Position numbers and translations under genes: made by a program
Part shown: positions 8,115 to 15,912 of the stretch, one piece after another
Numbering within the stretch: position 1 is the first letter of the stretch
How the letters are laid out: each line of letters starts with the position of its first letter
NCBI RefSeq assembly: GCF_029945895.1
Contig: NZ_JAQSDL010000084.1
Coordinates: 1-64,000, forward strand
Source of the DNA: Polaromonas sp.
GTDB lineage: Bacteria; Pseudomonadota; Gammaproteobacteria; Burkholderiales; Burkholderiaceae_C
Direction: 5' to 3'
Length of the DNA stretch: 64,000 nt
Notes under the pieces: model-generated
The model's database searches: none
Seen by the model: the letters and a program-made list of their open reading frames with translations, nothing else
Told to the model about the DNA's origin: nothing

Positions 8115-8993
8115 ATGGCCCGCATGAACGACTCTGCCTCCTACACCCCTCCCAAAATCTGGTCGCCGCCACCCTCCAGCGGCGGACGTTTTGCCAACAT
8201 CAACCGGCCCGTGGCCGGCCCCACCCATGACAAGGAACTCCCGGTGGGCCGCCACCCCTTGCAGCTGTATTCGCTGGGCACGCCCAATGGCATCAAGGTC
8301 ACGGTGATGCTGGAAGAGTTGCTGGCCCTGGGCCACAGCGGCGCAGAATACGACGCCTGGCTGATCCGCATCCACGAGGGCGAACAGTTCGGCAGTGGCT
8401 TTGTGGCGGCCAACCCCAACTCCAAGATCCCGGTGCTGGTGGACCACAGCGGCTCTGTCCCCCAGCGGGTGTTCGAGTCGGGCGCGATTTTGCAGTATCT
8501 GGCCGAGAAGTTCGGCGCGTTTTTACCCGCCAGCGGAGCGCCGCGCGCCGAATGCCTGTCGTGGCTCAACTGGTTGATGGGCAGCGCCCCCTTCCTGGGC
8601 GGTGGCTTCGGCCATTTCTATGCCTATGCGCCCAGCAAGATTGAATATGCCATCGACCGTTATGCAATGGAGGTCAAACGCCAGCTGGACGTGCTGGACC
8701 GCCGTCTGGCCGAGGTGCCGTATCTGGCGGGTGACGACTACACCATTGCCGACATGGCGGTGTGGCCCTGGTACGGCGCCCTGGTCAAAGGCCAGCTGTA
8801 CGAAGCGGGCGAGTTCCTGCAGGTACAGACCTATGCCCATGTGCTGCGCTGGACGGACGAAATCGCCAGGCGCCCCGCCGCCAGGCGCGGCCGCATGGTC
8901 AACCGCACCTGGGGCGAGCCCTCCAGCCAGTTGCATGAGCGCCATGATGCGAGCGACTTTGACACCCGCACCCAGGACAAGCTGGCCCCATGA
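8115..8993 (+). CDS. yghU: Glutathione-dependent disulfide-bond oxidoreductase (YghU type)
   Basis: 292 residues of the nu-class glutathione transferase family. Strong landmarks shared with E. coli YghU are FANINRPVAGPTH, LPVGRHPLQLYSLGTPNG, EYDAWLIRI, NPNSKIPVL, VFESGAILQYLAEKFG and the C-terminal QLHERHDASDF. The thioredoxin-like N-domain (about 45-135) binds glutathione and the helical C-domain follows. YghU proteins reduce disulfides and organic peroxides with two bound glutathiones. Start ATG 8115 follows CAGG at 8107; ATG 8124 is an alternative. It overlaps the next GST gene by four bases, so the two are co-translated. Confidence 0.93.
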   Translation: MARMNDSASYTPPKIWSPPPSSGGRFANINRPVAGPTHDKELPVGRHPLQLYSLGTPNGIKVTVMLEELLALGHSGAEYDAWLIRIHEGEQFGSGFVAANPNSKIPVLVDHSGSVPQRVFESGAILQYLAEKFGAFLPASGAPRAECLSWLNWLMGSAPFLGGGFGHFYAYAPSKIEYAIDRYAMEVKRQLDVLDRRLAEVPYLAGDDYTIADMAVWPWYGALVKGQLYEAGEFLQVQTYAHVLRWTDEIARRPAARRGRMVNRTWGEPSSQLHERHDASDFDTRTQDKLAP

Positions 8994-9622
8994 TCACCCT
9001 GTACGACTGCGCCACCGCTCCGAGCCCGCGGCGCGCCCGCATCCTGCTGGCTGAAAAAGGCGTGGCCCACGACACGGTGCAGATTGATCTGCGCACCAAC
9101 GAGCAGATGGGTGAAGCCTTCCGCCGGATCAATCCACAGTGCACCGTGCCGGCGCTGCGTATCGACGACGGTACGGTGCTCGCCGACAACGCCGCGATTG
9201 CCGCCTGGCTGGAAGCGTACTGCCCCCAGCCCCCTTTGCTGGGCAGTACCGCGCTGGAAAAAGCCGACATCGCCAGCTGGCAATGGCGCGTCGAGTTCGA
9301 AGGCCTGACGGCCATCGCCGAGTGCCTGCGCAACAGTTCTCCGGCCATGGCCAACCGCGCCCTGCCCGGGCCGGTGGACTACCCGCAGATTCCCGAGCTG
9401 GCCCAGCGCGGACTGCTCCGTGTACAGCAGTTCTTTGCCATGCTCAATGAACGGCTGCAGGGGCGCGCGTTCATTGCGGCAGACCGGTTCAGCGTGGCCG
9501 ACATCACCGCCGTGGTGGCGGTGGACTTTGCCCGCATCGTCAAGGTCAAGCCCGGCGAGCAGCACCCGGAACTCATGCGCTGGCGTGCGGCCATGGCGCA
9601 GCGGCCGTCCATGGCGCTGTAG
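8990..9622 (+). CDS. Glutathione S-transferase
   Basis: 210 residues starting MITLYDCATAPSPRRARILL, the standard thioredoxin-fold N-terminus, with a catalytic-type Ser in APSPRR and cis-Pro in CTVPAL. LADNAAIAAWLEA contributes the glutathione-binding turn. The all-helical C-domain ends with FSVADITAVVAVDFA. It begins on the ATGA shared with the stop of the YghU gene, indicating an operon of two glutathione-linked enzymes. Its substrate is not identifiable. Confidence 0.9.
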   Translation: MITLYDCATAPSPRRARILLAEKGVAHDTVQIDLRTNEQMGEAFRRINPQCTVPALRIDDGTVLADNAAIAAWLEAYCPQPPLLGSTALEKADIASWQWRVEFEGLTAIAECLRNSSPAMANRALPGPVDYPQIPELAQRGLLRVQQFFAMLNERLQGRAFIAADRFSVADITAVVAVDFARIVKVKPGEQHPELMRWRAAMAQRPSMAL

Positions 9623-9744
9623 GGGCGCTCGTCCCCTGCCAACAAGGACAAGCCGACCGCCAGCTGATGGGCAAGGGCAAGACCTCCTGCCTGCCTGCCT
9701 GCCCGCCCCCCTCCTGCCGGCGATTTGCGGGGGCTGAAACCCAG

Positions 9745-9805
9745 GTTTTGATAAAAATGTAGCTATTACGCCCGTGGATATTGCGCCAACAGCTATCAAA
9801 ATCAG
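9745..9805. repeat. Dispersed repeat, nested palindromic copy
   Basis: TTTTGATA at 9746-9753 is mirrored by TATCAAAA at 9794-9801. Between them lie TAGCTATTACGCCC and a second GCGCC/AGCTAT core, so two half-copies of the dispersed repeat face each other. Confidence 0.6.
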
Positions 9806-9825
9806 AGCAAACCGGGCCTGTTGAA

Positions 9826-9960
9826 ACCCGTTCCCGCACCAACGCTATGCCCTGCCCCGCGCCGATACACATGGCGCACAACGCGTAGCTGTCGCCGGTG
9901 CGGTCTGCCACGGCAGCCAGGTAAGCCTTGTCTTCAGGCCGCATGCGCTGGCGCAGCTCG
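9826..9960 (-). pseudogene. Remnant of a thiolase C-terminus
   Basis: The minus strand encodes RTGDSYALCAMCIGAGQGIA followed by LVRERV, which closely matches the last residues of the intact thiolase at 13997-15202 (RTGGRYALCTMCIGVGQGIA, then LVLERV), including the catalytic cysteine of the ALC-MCIG motif. The stop codon present in the intact gene is lost. Immediately before it the strand reads MRPEDKAYLAAVADR, which resembles the C-terminus of the protein at 13059-13667 (PETRKAYLAVVGR). No start or remaining thiolase body is present. It is a gene fragment from duplication followed by deletion. Confidence 0.7.
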
Positions 9961-10002
9961 CTCCTGCCGGGTTTGTCGATCCGGAAAAAGGGATGGATCG
10001 CT

Positions 10003-10887
10003 TTATGGGGCCGGTGGACGCGGTTGAATCGGTTGAATCGGTTGAACAGGTTGAACAGGTTGAACTGGGTTAAGGACAAAGTCGAAGTCCAGGCTGTAAA
10101 CACCGTCGGGCTGTTTGATCCAGTCGGCCACCAGCGACTGGCGCACGCCGAACACCGCGTCCGAGTCGAGGTAAGGGTCGCCGCTGCGGAACACGTGCGT
10201 GACCAGCTTTTCATACCCCGGCGCCGTGATCATGAAATGCAGGTGCGCCGGCCGCCAGGGGTGACGCTTGGTGGCGCGCAGCATCTCGCCCACCGGCCCG
10301 TCGACGGGAATGGGGTAGGCCTCGGCCACGATGGTTTTGAAATGGAAGCGTCCGTCCGTACCGGAGGTAAGCACACCGCGCGCCCGGTGTTTGTCCAGGC
10401 CCGGGTATTGCACGTCGTAGTTGCCCTCGGCGTCGGCCTGCCAGACCTCCACCACGGCGTCGGCCACCTCTTCGCCGTCCCGGCCCAGCACCCTGCCCCG
10501 CACGATACAGGGCTCACCCGCCGCACCGTTGGCCACATCGGCACCGTGTTCGTAATGCGGCGCGCCTTCAACATGGAAGGGGCCGAACACCGTGGCTTCG
10601 GTGCAGCCCTGCGGCTTGTCATTGTTCATGGCCACGGTCAACATCGACAGACCCAGCGTGTCGCTGAGCAAAATGAACTCCTGGCGCTTGTCGTCGCATT
10701 TCTGTCCAGTGGCGGTGAGAAACTCAATGCCCGCCAGCCACTCTTCCTCGGTCAGCTTCACTTCACGGGCAAAGGCATGCAGATGCTGCACCAGGCTGGT
10801 CATCAGTTCCTTCAGCCGCGCATCAGGCGTGCCGGCAAAACGTGCAAGCACCGCCTGGGTGATCGTGTCCTGGTTGAGGTTTCGCAC
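10003..10887 (-). CDS. Intradiol ring-cleavage dioxygenase, hydroxyquinol 1,2-dioxygenase-like
   Basis: 294 residues. The N-terminal helical dimerisation domain (LNQDTITQAVLARFAGTPD to about residue 95) precedes the beta-sandwich catalytic domain with GPFHVEGAP, VEVWQADAEGNYDVQ, AYPIPVDGPVG and RPAHLHFMI, giving the two Tyr and two His Fe(III) ligands. The organisation fits hydroxyquinol/chlorocatechol dioxygenases, yielding maleylacetate or cis,cis-muconates. Translation starts at GTG 10887 with GGAAAG upstream. The C-terminus is unusual: after DFDFVLN it ends in five VQP/IQP triplets and RPPAP, encoded by a 9-bp tandem repeat. It is divergent from the FAD hydroxylase at 11293. Confidence 0.88.
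   Translation of the reverse strand: MRNLNQDTITQAVLARFAGTPDARLKELMTSLVQHLHAFAREVKLTEEEWLAGIEFLTATGQKCDDKRQEFILLSDTLGLSMLTVAMNNDKPQGCTEATVFGPFHVEGAPHYEHGADVANGAAGEPCIVRGRVLGRDGEEVADAVVEVWQADAEGNYDVQYPGLDKHRARGVLTSGTDGRFHFKTIVAEAYPIPVDGPVGEMLRATKRHPWRPAHLHFMITAPGYEKLVTHVFRSGDPYLDSDAVFGVRQSLVADWIKQPDGVYSLDFDFVLNPVQPVQPVQPIQPIQPRPPAP
10021..10074. repeat. 9-bp tandem repeat in dioxygenase 3' end
   Basis: Five near-exact units of CGGTTGAAT/AGGTTGAAC and one degenerate unit lie inside the 3' end of the dioxygenase gene. They encode a Val/Ile-Gln-Pro tail on the minus strand. Confidence 0.9.
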
Positions 10888-11127
10888 GTCAGGCTTTCCG
10901 CCATGCCGTCTCGGGGCGGGCTTGCGTTCTCTGGGGGGTCGGCGAACAAAGGTGATCGTGGGGTTGCATGGGTTTCATCAGGTGAGCTCTCTGAGCCAGA
11001 AATGCAGGAGGCGGGCAGAAGTTGGGGAAGGAGAATCCGGCGGGCGACAATGACTTTTTCACGCGGCGGAAGAAACGTCCTGCAGTCTGCCCCACATTGC
11101 AGACCACCACAAGGGCTGGCAAATGGA

Positions 11128-11286
11128 GACTGGGCTCGCTGCACGGAAATTGAACTGTTTGTGCGGGTGGCCGAAACCGCCAGCCTGGCCCGCGCCGCCG
11201 AAGTGCGCACCTTCATCGACTTCGCCGCCGCACACTTCGCCAGGCAGGACGATGAGCGCGCGTGGACGGGTCGTTTTGGCGTGTAA
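11128..11286 (+). pseudogene. LysR-type regulator with most of the gene deleted
   Basis: One frame reads DWARCTEIELFVRVAETASL then ARAAE, a typical first helix of a LysR DNA-binding domain, and continues without a break into VRTFIDFAAAHFARQDDERAW, a typical LysR C-terminal helix, ending at TAA 11284-11286. The helix-turn-helix recognition part and the whole inducer domain are missing, so about 800 bases were lost in frame. No proper ATG remains at its start. It lies directly upstream of the FAD hydroxylase and divergent from the dioxygenase, where a pathway regulator would be expected. Confidence 0.72.
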
Positions 11287-11292
11287 TGATCC

Positions 11293-12963
11293 ATGCGCAA
11301 ACTGATTCAAACCGATGTACTGATCGCCGGCGGCGGCCCCTGCGGCCTGATGCTGGCCAACGAACTCGGCCGCCGCGGCATACCTTGCCTGCTGGTGGAC
11401 CCCAAACCCGGCACCGCCTTCAACCCGCAGGCCAACGCCACGCAGGCGCGCACCATGGAACATTTCCGCCGCCTCGGTTTTGCCGGCGAGATCCGCGCCC
11501 AGGGCCTGCCGGCCGACCACCCCACCGACATTGCCTACTTCACGCGTTACACCGGGCATGAGCTGGCCCGCCTGCACCTGCCCACCGCCGCGCAGGCGGT
11601 GAACAACATCAAGGCCATGGGCGGCTCCTGGAGTGCGGCCGAGTTGCCGCACCGGGTATCGCAGAAGTTTGTCGAAGCCACCTTGCGCCGCCACGCTGAA
11701 GTCCTGCCCGGCGTCGATGTGCGTTACGGCTGGGGCCTTGAAGATTTCGAGGACCGCGGCAGCCATGTGCAGGCGCAAGTGCGCGCCACCGCCGGCGGCG
11801 AGTCCCTGGACGTGCAGGCCGCGTACCTGGTCGGCGCCGACGGCCCGCGCAGCCTGGTGCGCAGCACGCTGGGCATCGCCTGGGATGGCGCCAGCGGCGT
11901 CAGGCGCGAGTTCATGGGCGGCAAGATGTTTGCGGTCTACCTGCGCGCGCCGGATTTCTACACCGTCTTCCCACATGCTCGCGCCTGGATGTATGTGTCG
12001 GTCAATCCCCAGCGCCGCGCCTTCATGGCCTCGGTGGATGGTCAGTCGGAGTTTGCCTTTCACGCCGCCGTGCATGAGGGCGAGGATGCCGAGGCCTGGT
12101 CCGCCGAAGATGCGCAGCGCATCGTCGACGAAGCCATGGGCGTGCATCTGGCCATCGAGGTCTTGTCGGTCGGCACCTGGACCGCCGGACATTCGCTGGT
12201 GGCGCAGAGTTTTCAGCGCGGGCGGGTCTTCCTGGGCGGTGATGCGGCCCACCTGTTCACGCCGACCGGCGGCCTCGGCTACAACACCGCGGTCGAAGAC
12301 GCAGTCAACCTCGGCTGGAAACTGGCCGCCGTGGTGCGCGGCAAGGCGCTGCCGCAGTTGCTGGACAGTTACGGACCGGAGCGTCAGCCGCTGGCCGAAC
12401 GAAACACCGGCTATGCCCGGCGTTTTGCCGATTCGGTCGGCAGCTTCCGCGCCACCGCCCTGCTGGAGCAGGAAGATGCCAACGGGCAGGCCGAGCGCGA
12501 ACGTGCCGCCAGCTACCTGAACCAGCACGTGCGCCTGGAGTTCAACATTCCCGGCGTGACCTTCGGCGGACGTTACGACGGCTCGCCCCTGATCGTGAAG
12601 GACGGCAGCACACCACCGCCGGACGACGCCGGCCACTACCAGCCCAGCGCCAGCCCCGGTGGCCGCGCGCCGCACGCGTGGCTGGAGGACGGCCGCTCGC
12701 TGTACGACAGTTTCAACTTCGAATGGACGCTGCTGGCCCTGGGGCCGGAGGCACCCGACACGCGCGGCTTTGTGGACGCAGCGGCGGCGCTGGGCCTGGA
12801 TCTGGAGGTGGTGGCGCATCCGTCAGAGGCGCTGCGGGGGCTCTACGAAGCGCCGCTGGCCCTGATCCGTCCGGACCAGATCGTGGCCTGGCGCGGCAAC
12901 AACGGCCGGCAGGCCCTGCAGGTGCTGAAACAAGCCAGCGGGCATGCCGACGGCACGTTCTGA
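11293..12963 (+). CDS. FAD-dependent aromatic hydroxylase (class A monooxygenase)
   Basis: 556 residues. FAD-binding GGGPCG is at residues 13-18, the DG motif is in YLVGADGPRSLVR (about 195), and the second FAD motif is GGDAAHLFTPTGGLGYNTAVED (about 315-336). The C-terminal thioredoxin-like domain of phenol hydroxylase/TfdB-type enzymes follows (RAPHAWLEDGRSLYDSF, PDQIVAWRG). Such enzymes use NAD(P)H and O2 to ortho-hydroxylate phenols. Next to a hydroxyquinol-type dioxygenase, a resorcinol- or hydroxybenzoate-type substrate giving hydroxyquinol is plausible but not proven. It begins 7 bases after the LysR remnant. Confidence 0.88.
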   Translation: MRKLIQTDVLIAGGGPCGLMLANELGRRGIPCLLVDPKPGTAFNPQANATQARTMEHFRRLGFAGEIRAQGLPADHPTDIAYFTRYTGHELARLHLPTAAQAVNNIKAMGGSWSAAELPHRVSQKFVEATLRRHAEVLPGVDVRYGWGLEDFEDRGSHVQAQVRATAGGESLDVQAAYLVGADGPRSLVRSTLGIAWDGASGVRREFMGGKMFAVYLRAPDFYTVFPHARAWMYVSVNPQRRAFMASVDGQSEFAFHAAVHEGEDAEAWSAEDAQRIVDEAMGVHLAIEVLSVGTWTAGHSLVAQSFQRGRVFLGGDAAHLFTPTGGLGYNTAVEDAVNLGWKLAAVVRGKALPQLLDSYGPERQPLAERNTGYARRFADSVGSFRATALLEQEDANGQAERERAASYLNQHVRLEFNIPGVTFGGRYDGSPLIVKDGSTPPPDDAGHYQPSASPGGRAPHAWLEDGRSLYDSFNFEWTLLALGPEAPDTRGFVDAAAALGLDLEVVAHPSEALRGLYEAPLALIRPDQIVAWRGNNGRQALQVLKQASGHADGTF

Positions 12964-12977
12964 CCAGCCTCAACCGC

Positions 12978-13030
12978 TACTGATTTGATAGCTGTTCGCG
13001 CCCGTCTGATATGGGCTGGTTCCCGATTTG
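12978..13030 (+). repeat. Dispersed Comamonadaceae-type repeat
   Basis: TGATTTGATAGCTGTTCGCG is followed by CCCGTCTGATATGGGCTGGT in the 95 bases between the FAD hydroxylase stop and the convergent hypothetical gene. It matches the ATAGCTG-GCGCCC-GGGCTG layout. Confidence 0.7.
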
Positions 13031-13058
13031 ACTGAAATCCTGTTAGCACCCCGTCTGT

Positions 13059-13667
13059 TCAGCGGCCTACCACCGCCAGATAAGCCTTCCGTGTCTCCGG
13101 GTCCACCGACGTCAGCAGTTGCTGGTAGGGCGTCTTGTGCCGGGCCAGCACGCGGGCCGAGGCGACAGCCCGGGAGCGGCAGTACCAGTGGCAGGTGTGC
13201 TGCAACAACAACAGTTCGGCCGTGAGCGTGTACGCCTTGTCACGCGGCGCGCGGCCCTGTGCATTTTTTGCCGCGCGCTCCATCCCCTCTGCATGAACAA
13301 GCAGGGCGCGCCGCATGTCGAAGGTGTTGTCAGGAAAAAACCGCTCAGCCTCGGGCAGAAACGCCGGCAGCTTGCTGACGCGGGCCTCGGCTTCGTCCAC
13401 CGACGAAAAATCCGTGGCAAGACACCGTAACTGCTCACACAGTTGCTCCTCGGACAAGGCCAGCATGCGCCAGAGTCGGGTCTGACGCTCTGGAGCTTTC
13501 TCCTCCAGCGCCTTGAAGTAGCCTTCGATCAGGTTTTCCATCAGCCGGTCCAGCTGGTAGCGACCAACAAAGCCGTCCAGCAAGGCAACACGCCGGGTCC
13601 GGTTTTCCGATTTGAGCTTCCAGGCGCCTAAGGCGGTGACCATCAGCAGCAGAACAAGAATTTCCAT
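13059..13667 (-). CDS. Hypothetical membrane-anchored protein, 202 aa
   Basis: A single N-terminal hydrophobic helix (MEILVLLLMVTALGAWKL) is followed by a soluble, strongly helical region rich in Leu, Glu and Arg with scattered Cys (LCEQLRCLATD, HTCHWYCR). I recognise no family. The C-terminus PETRKAYLAVVGR has a partial match in the remnant at 9900-9945. It sits downstream of the pcaIJ-pcaF block on the same strand but 330 bases away, so a functional link is not supported. The start is the ATG at 13667; the long open frame and codon bias support that it is real. Confidence 0.7.
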   Translation of the reverse strand: MEILVLLLMVTALGAWKLKSENRTRRVALLDGFVGRYQLDRLMENLIEGYFKALEEKAPERQTRLWRMLALSEEQLCEQLRCLATDFSSVDEAEARVSKLPAFLPEAERFFPDNTFDMRRALLVHAEGMERAAKNAQGRAPRDKAYTLTAELLLLQHTCHWYCRSRAVASARVLARHKTPYQQLLTSVDPETRKAYLAVVGR

Positions 13668-13996
13668 GACAACACGGGTCTGTCCACAGAGGACGCAAGT
13701 CTAATACCGCCATCCGAAAATGGCGAATCACTGGAAACGCGGCTTCTCCGCCATGGCGACCGCCCGCGTTTTTTCAGGCGTCGAGGCGCTGCCCGTCGGA
13801 CGCCCCGGCCGAGGCCCATGGGATGCGCTTGCCCATTGTTTTTCCCGTTTTTTGATCGGGCTGCAGTGAGCCGCAGCACGGTCTGTGGCGCGACTGGCGC
13901 CTGCCCGTGCGGCAGGTGGGCCACCAGGGCCCGCCCCTTCACCCAGGAAGCGTTGCGGCCGGGGCGCACCGTGGCGCCGGCCTTGTCTGGTTCAGC
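13668..13996. other. Intergenic region without recognised gene
   Basis: About 330 bases between the hypothetical gene and the pcaF stop. I see no convincing coding sequence, tRNA or strong terminator, only a weak CCCG...CGGG dyad near 13845-13863. Confidence 0.5.
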
Positions 13997-15202
13997 TCAC
14001 ACCCGTTCCAGCACCAACGCAATGCCCTGCCCCACGCCGATACACATGGTGCACAGCGCATAACGCCCGCCGGTGCGGTGCAGCTGGTTCACTGCGGTGG
14101 TGACAAGGCGTGCTCCCGAGGCTCCCAACGGATGGCCGAGTGCAATCGCGCCGCCGTTCGGGTTGACGCGCACGTCGTCGTCCTGCAGGCCCAGCAGCCG
14201 CAGCACCGCCAGGCCCTGGGCGGCGAAGGCTTCGTTGAGTTCGATCACATCCATCTGCGCCAGGCTCAGGCCGGTCAGCGCCAACACCTTCTCGGTGGCA
14301 GGTGCCGGGCCGATGCCCATGATGCGCGGCGGCACGCCGGCGGTCGCCATGCCGACGATGCGCGCGCGTGGCGTCAGGCCGTTCTGCTTCGCGGCCTCTT
14401 CGTTGGCGATCAGCAGCGCGCAGGCGCCGTCGTTCACGCCCGAGGCATTGCCCGCCGTGACACTGCCGTCAGGCCGTACCGCGCCCTTGAGCTTGGCCAG
14501 GGCCTCCATTGAGGTTTCGCGCGGGTGTTCGTCCTTGCTCACCACCACGGGGTCGCCTTTTTTCTGGGCAATGGTCACCGGCGTGATCTCGGCGTCGAAG
14601 AAACCCGACTTCTGCGCGGCCACCGCCTTGAGCTGGGAGGCCAACGCCATCTTGTCCTGGTCTTCGCGGCTGATCTTGTATTCCAGCGCCACGTTTTCAG
14701 CGGTTTCCGGCATGGCGTCCGTGCCGTATTTTTCCTTCATCAGCTTGTTGACGAAGCGCCAGCCGATGGTGGTGTCGTACATCTGCGCGGCGCGGCTGAA
14801 GGCACTCTCGGCCTTGGCCATCACAAAGGGCGCGCGGCTCATGCTTTCCACACCGCCGGCAATCATCAAACGTGCCTCGCCGGCCTTGATGGCACGGGCC
14901 GCCGTACCCACCGCGTCCATGCCCGAACCGCAGAGGCGGTTGATGGTGGCGCCCGGCAGCTCCAGCGGCAGGCCGGCCAGCAGGGTCGCCATGTGGGCGA
15001 CGTTGCGGTTGTCTTCACCGGCCTGGTTCACGCAACCGTAGATCACGTCGGTCACGGCCAGCCAGTCGACATTCGGGTTGCGCGCCATCAGCGCCTTGAG
15101 CGGCACGGCGGCCAGGTCGTCGGTGCGCACGCTGCTGAGCGCGCCGCCATAACGGCCGAAAGGAGTACGGATGGCGTCGCAGATAAAAGCTTGGGGAGTC
15201 AT
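13997..15202 (-). CDS. pcaF: 3-oxoadipyl-CoA thiolase
   Basis: 401 residues, the exact usual length for PcaF. It starts MTPQAFICDAIRTPFGRYGG. Catalytic residues are visible: acyl-accepting Cys in NRLCGSGMDAV (about 91), His in NPNGGAIALGHPLG, and Cys in ALCTMCIGVGQG. The sequence KMGP/GWRFVN/PETAEN resembles beta-ketoadipyl thiolases more than acetoacetyl ones. It splits 3-oxoadipyl-CoA to succinyl-CoA and acetyl-CoA, the last step of the 3-oxoadipate pathway. It is the third gene of the pcaI-pcaJ-pcaF operon, 67 bases after pcaJ. ATG 15202 is preceded by GAGAG; earlier in-frame starts give a non-homologous extension. Confidence 0.92.
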   Translation of the reverse strand: MTPQAFICDAIRTPFGRYGGALSSVRTDDLAAVPLKALMARNPNVDWLAVTDVIYGCVNQAGEDNRNVAHMATLLAGLPLELPGATINRLCGSGMDAVGTAARAIKAGEARLMIAGGVESMSRAPFVMAKAESAFSRAAQMYDTTIGWRFVNKLMKEKYGTDAMPETAENVALEYKISREDQDKMALASQLKAVAAQKSGFFDAEITPVTIAQKKGDPVVVSKDEHPRETSMEALAKLKGAVRPDGSVTAGNASGVNDGACALLIANEEAAKQNGLTPRARIVGMATAGVPPRIMGIGPAPATEKVLALTGLSLAQMDVIELNEAFAAQGLAVLRLLGLQDDDVRVNPNGGAIALGHPLGASGARLVTTAVNQLHRTGGRYALCTMCIGVGQGIALVLERV

Positions 15203-15269
15203 GGTGGTTCTCTCGGATGGGTTGTCAAAGGGCCTGGACAGGCTGGCCCGAACGGAAATTTTCGCGGCC

Positions 15270-15911
15270 TTACACCGCAATGGGAAGGCCGACCAGCTTC
15301 TCCAGCTCGTCGTGCGCCAACCCCTCGACTTTATCCACCAGCCGCAGGCCTTGCGGCGTGCATTCCAGAGTGGCCAGGTCGGAGTAAATGCGTTTGACAC
15401 AGCCGATGCCGGTCAGCGGGTAGCTGCAGGTCTTGACCACCTTGCTTTCGCCTTTTTTGGTCAGCAGGTCCATCATGACCCAGGTCTGACGGGCACCGAT
15501 GGCCAGGTCCATGGCGCCACCCACCGCCGGAATGGCGCCAGGCTCGCCGGTGCTCCAGTTGGCCAGATCGCCAGTGGCGGACACCTGAAAGGCACCTAGC
15601 ACGCAGATGTCCAGGTGGCCGCCGCGCATCATCGCGAAGCTGTCGGCATGGTGGAAATAGGCGCCGCCCTTGAGCAGCGTCACCGGCTGCTTGCCGGCAT
15701 TGATCAGGTCGAAGTCCTTCTCAGCCTCGGCGGGCGCAGGGCCCATGCCCAGAATGCCGTTCTCGCTCTGCAGGATGACCTCGATGCCTTCGGGCAGGTG
15801 GTTGGCGACCTGCGTCGGCATGCCTATGCCCAGGTTCACATAGGCGCCGTCATGGATGTCGCGCGCCACGCGGGCGGCCAGCTGCTCTTTGCTGCGTTTC
15901 TGGTAAGTCAT
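15270..15911 (-). CDS. pcaJ: 3-oxoadipate CoA-transferase, beta subunit
   Basis: 213 residues beginning MTYQKRSKEQLAARVARDI. The SENG motif with the catalytic Glu (LQSENGILGMGP, about residue 50) identifies the beta subunit of a class I CoA-transferase. GGAMDLAIGARQ and the TGIGCVKRIYSDLA segment are typical of PcaJ/ScoB. With PcaI it transfers CoA from succinyl-CoA to 3-oxoadipate. The ATG follows the pcaI stop by a single base, showing translational coupling. Acetoacetate as substrate (ScoB) is the main alternative; linkage to pcaF favours 3-oxoadipate. Confidence 0.9.
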   Translation of the reverse strand: MTYQKRSKEQLAARVARDIHDGAYVNLGIGMPTQVANHLPEGIEVILQSENGILGMGPAPAEAEKDFDLINAGKQPVTLLKGGAYFHHADSFAMMRGGHLDICVLGAFQVSATGDLANWSTGEPGAIPAVGGAMDLAIGARQTWVMMDLLTKKGESKVVKTCSYPLTGIGCVKRIYSDLATLECTPQGLRLVDKVEGLAHDELEKLVGLPIAV

Positions 15912-15912
15912 G

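Noticed and set aside
9928..11286. Single 452-aa protein covering the LysR remnant
   Set aside because: Most of the frame is antisense to the dioxygenase; only its last ~50 residues have LysR similarity.
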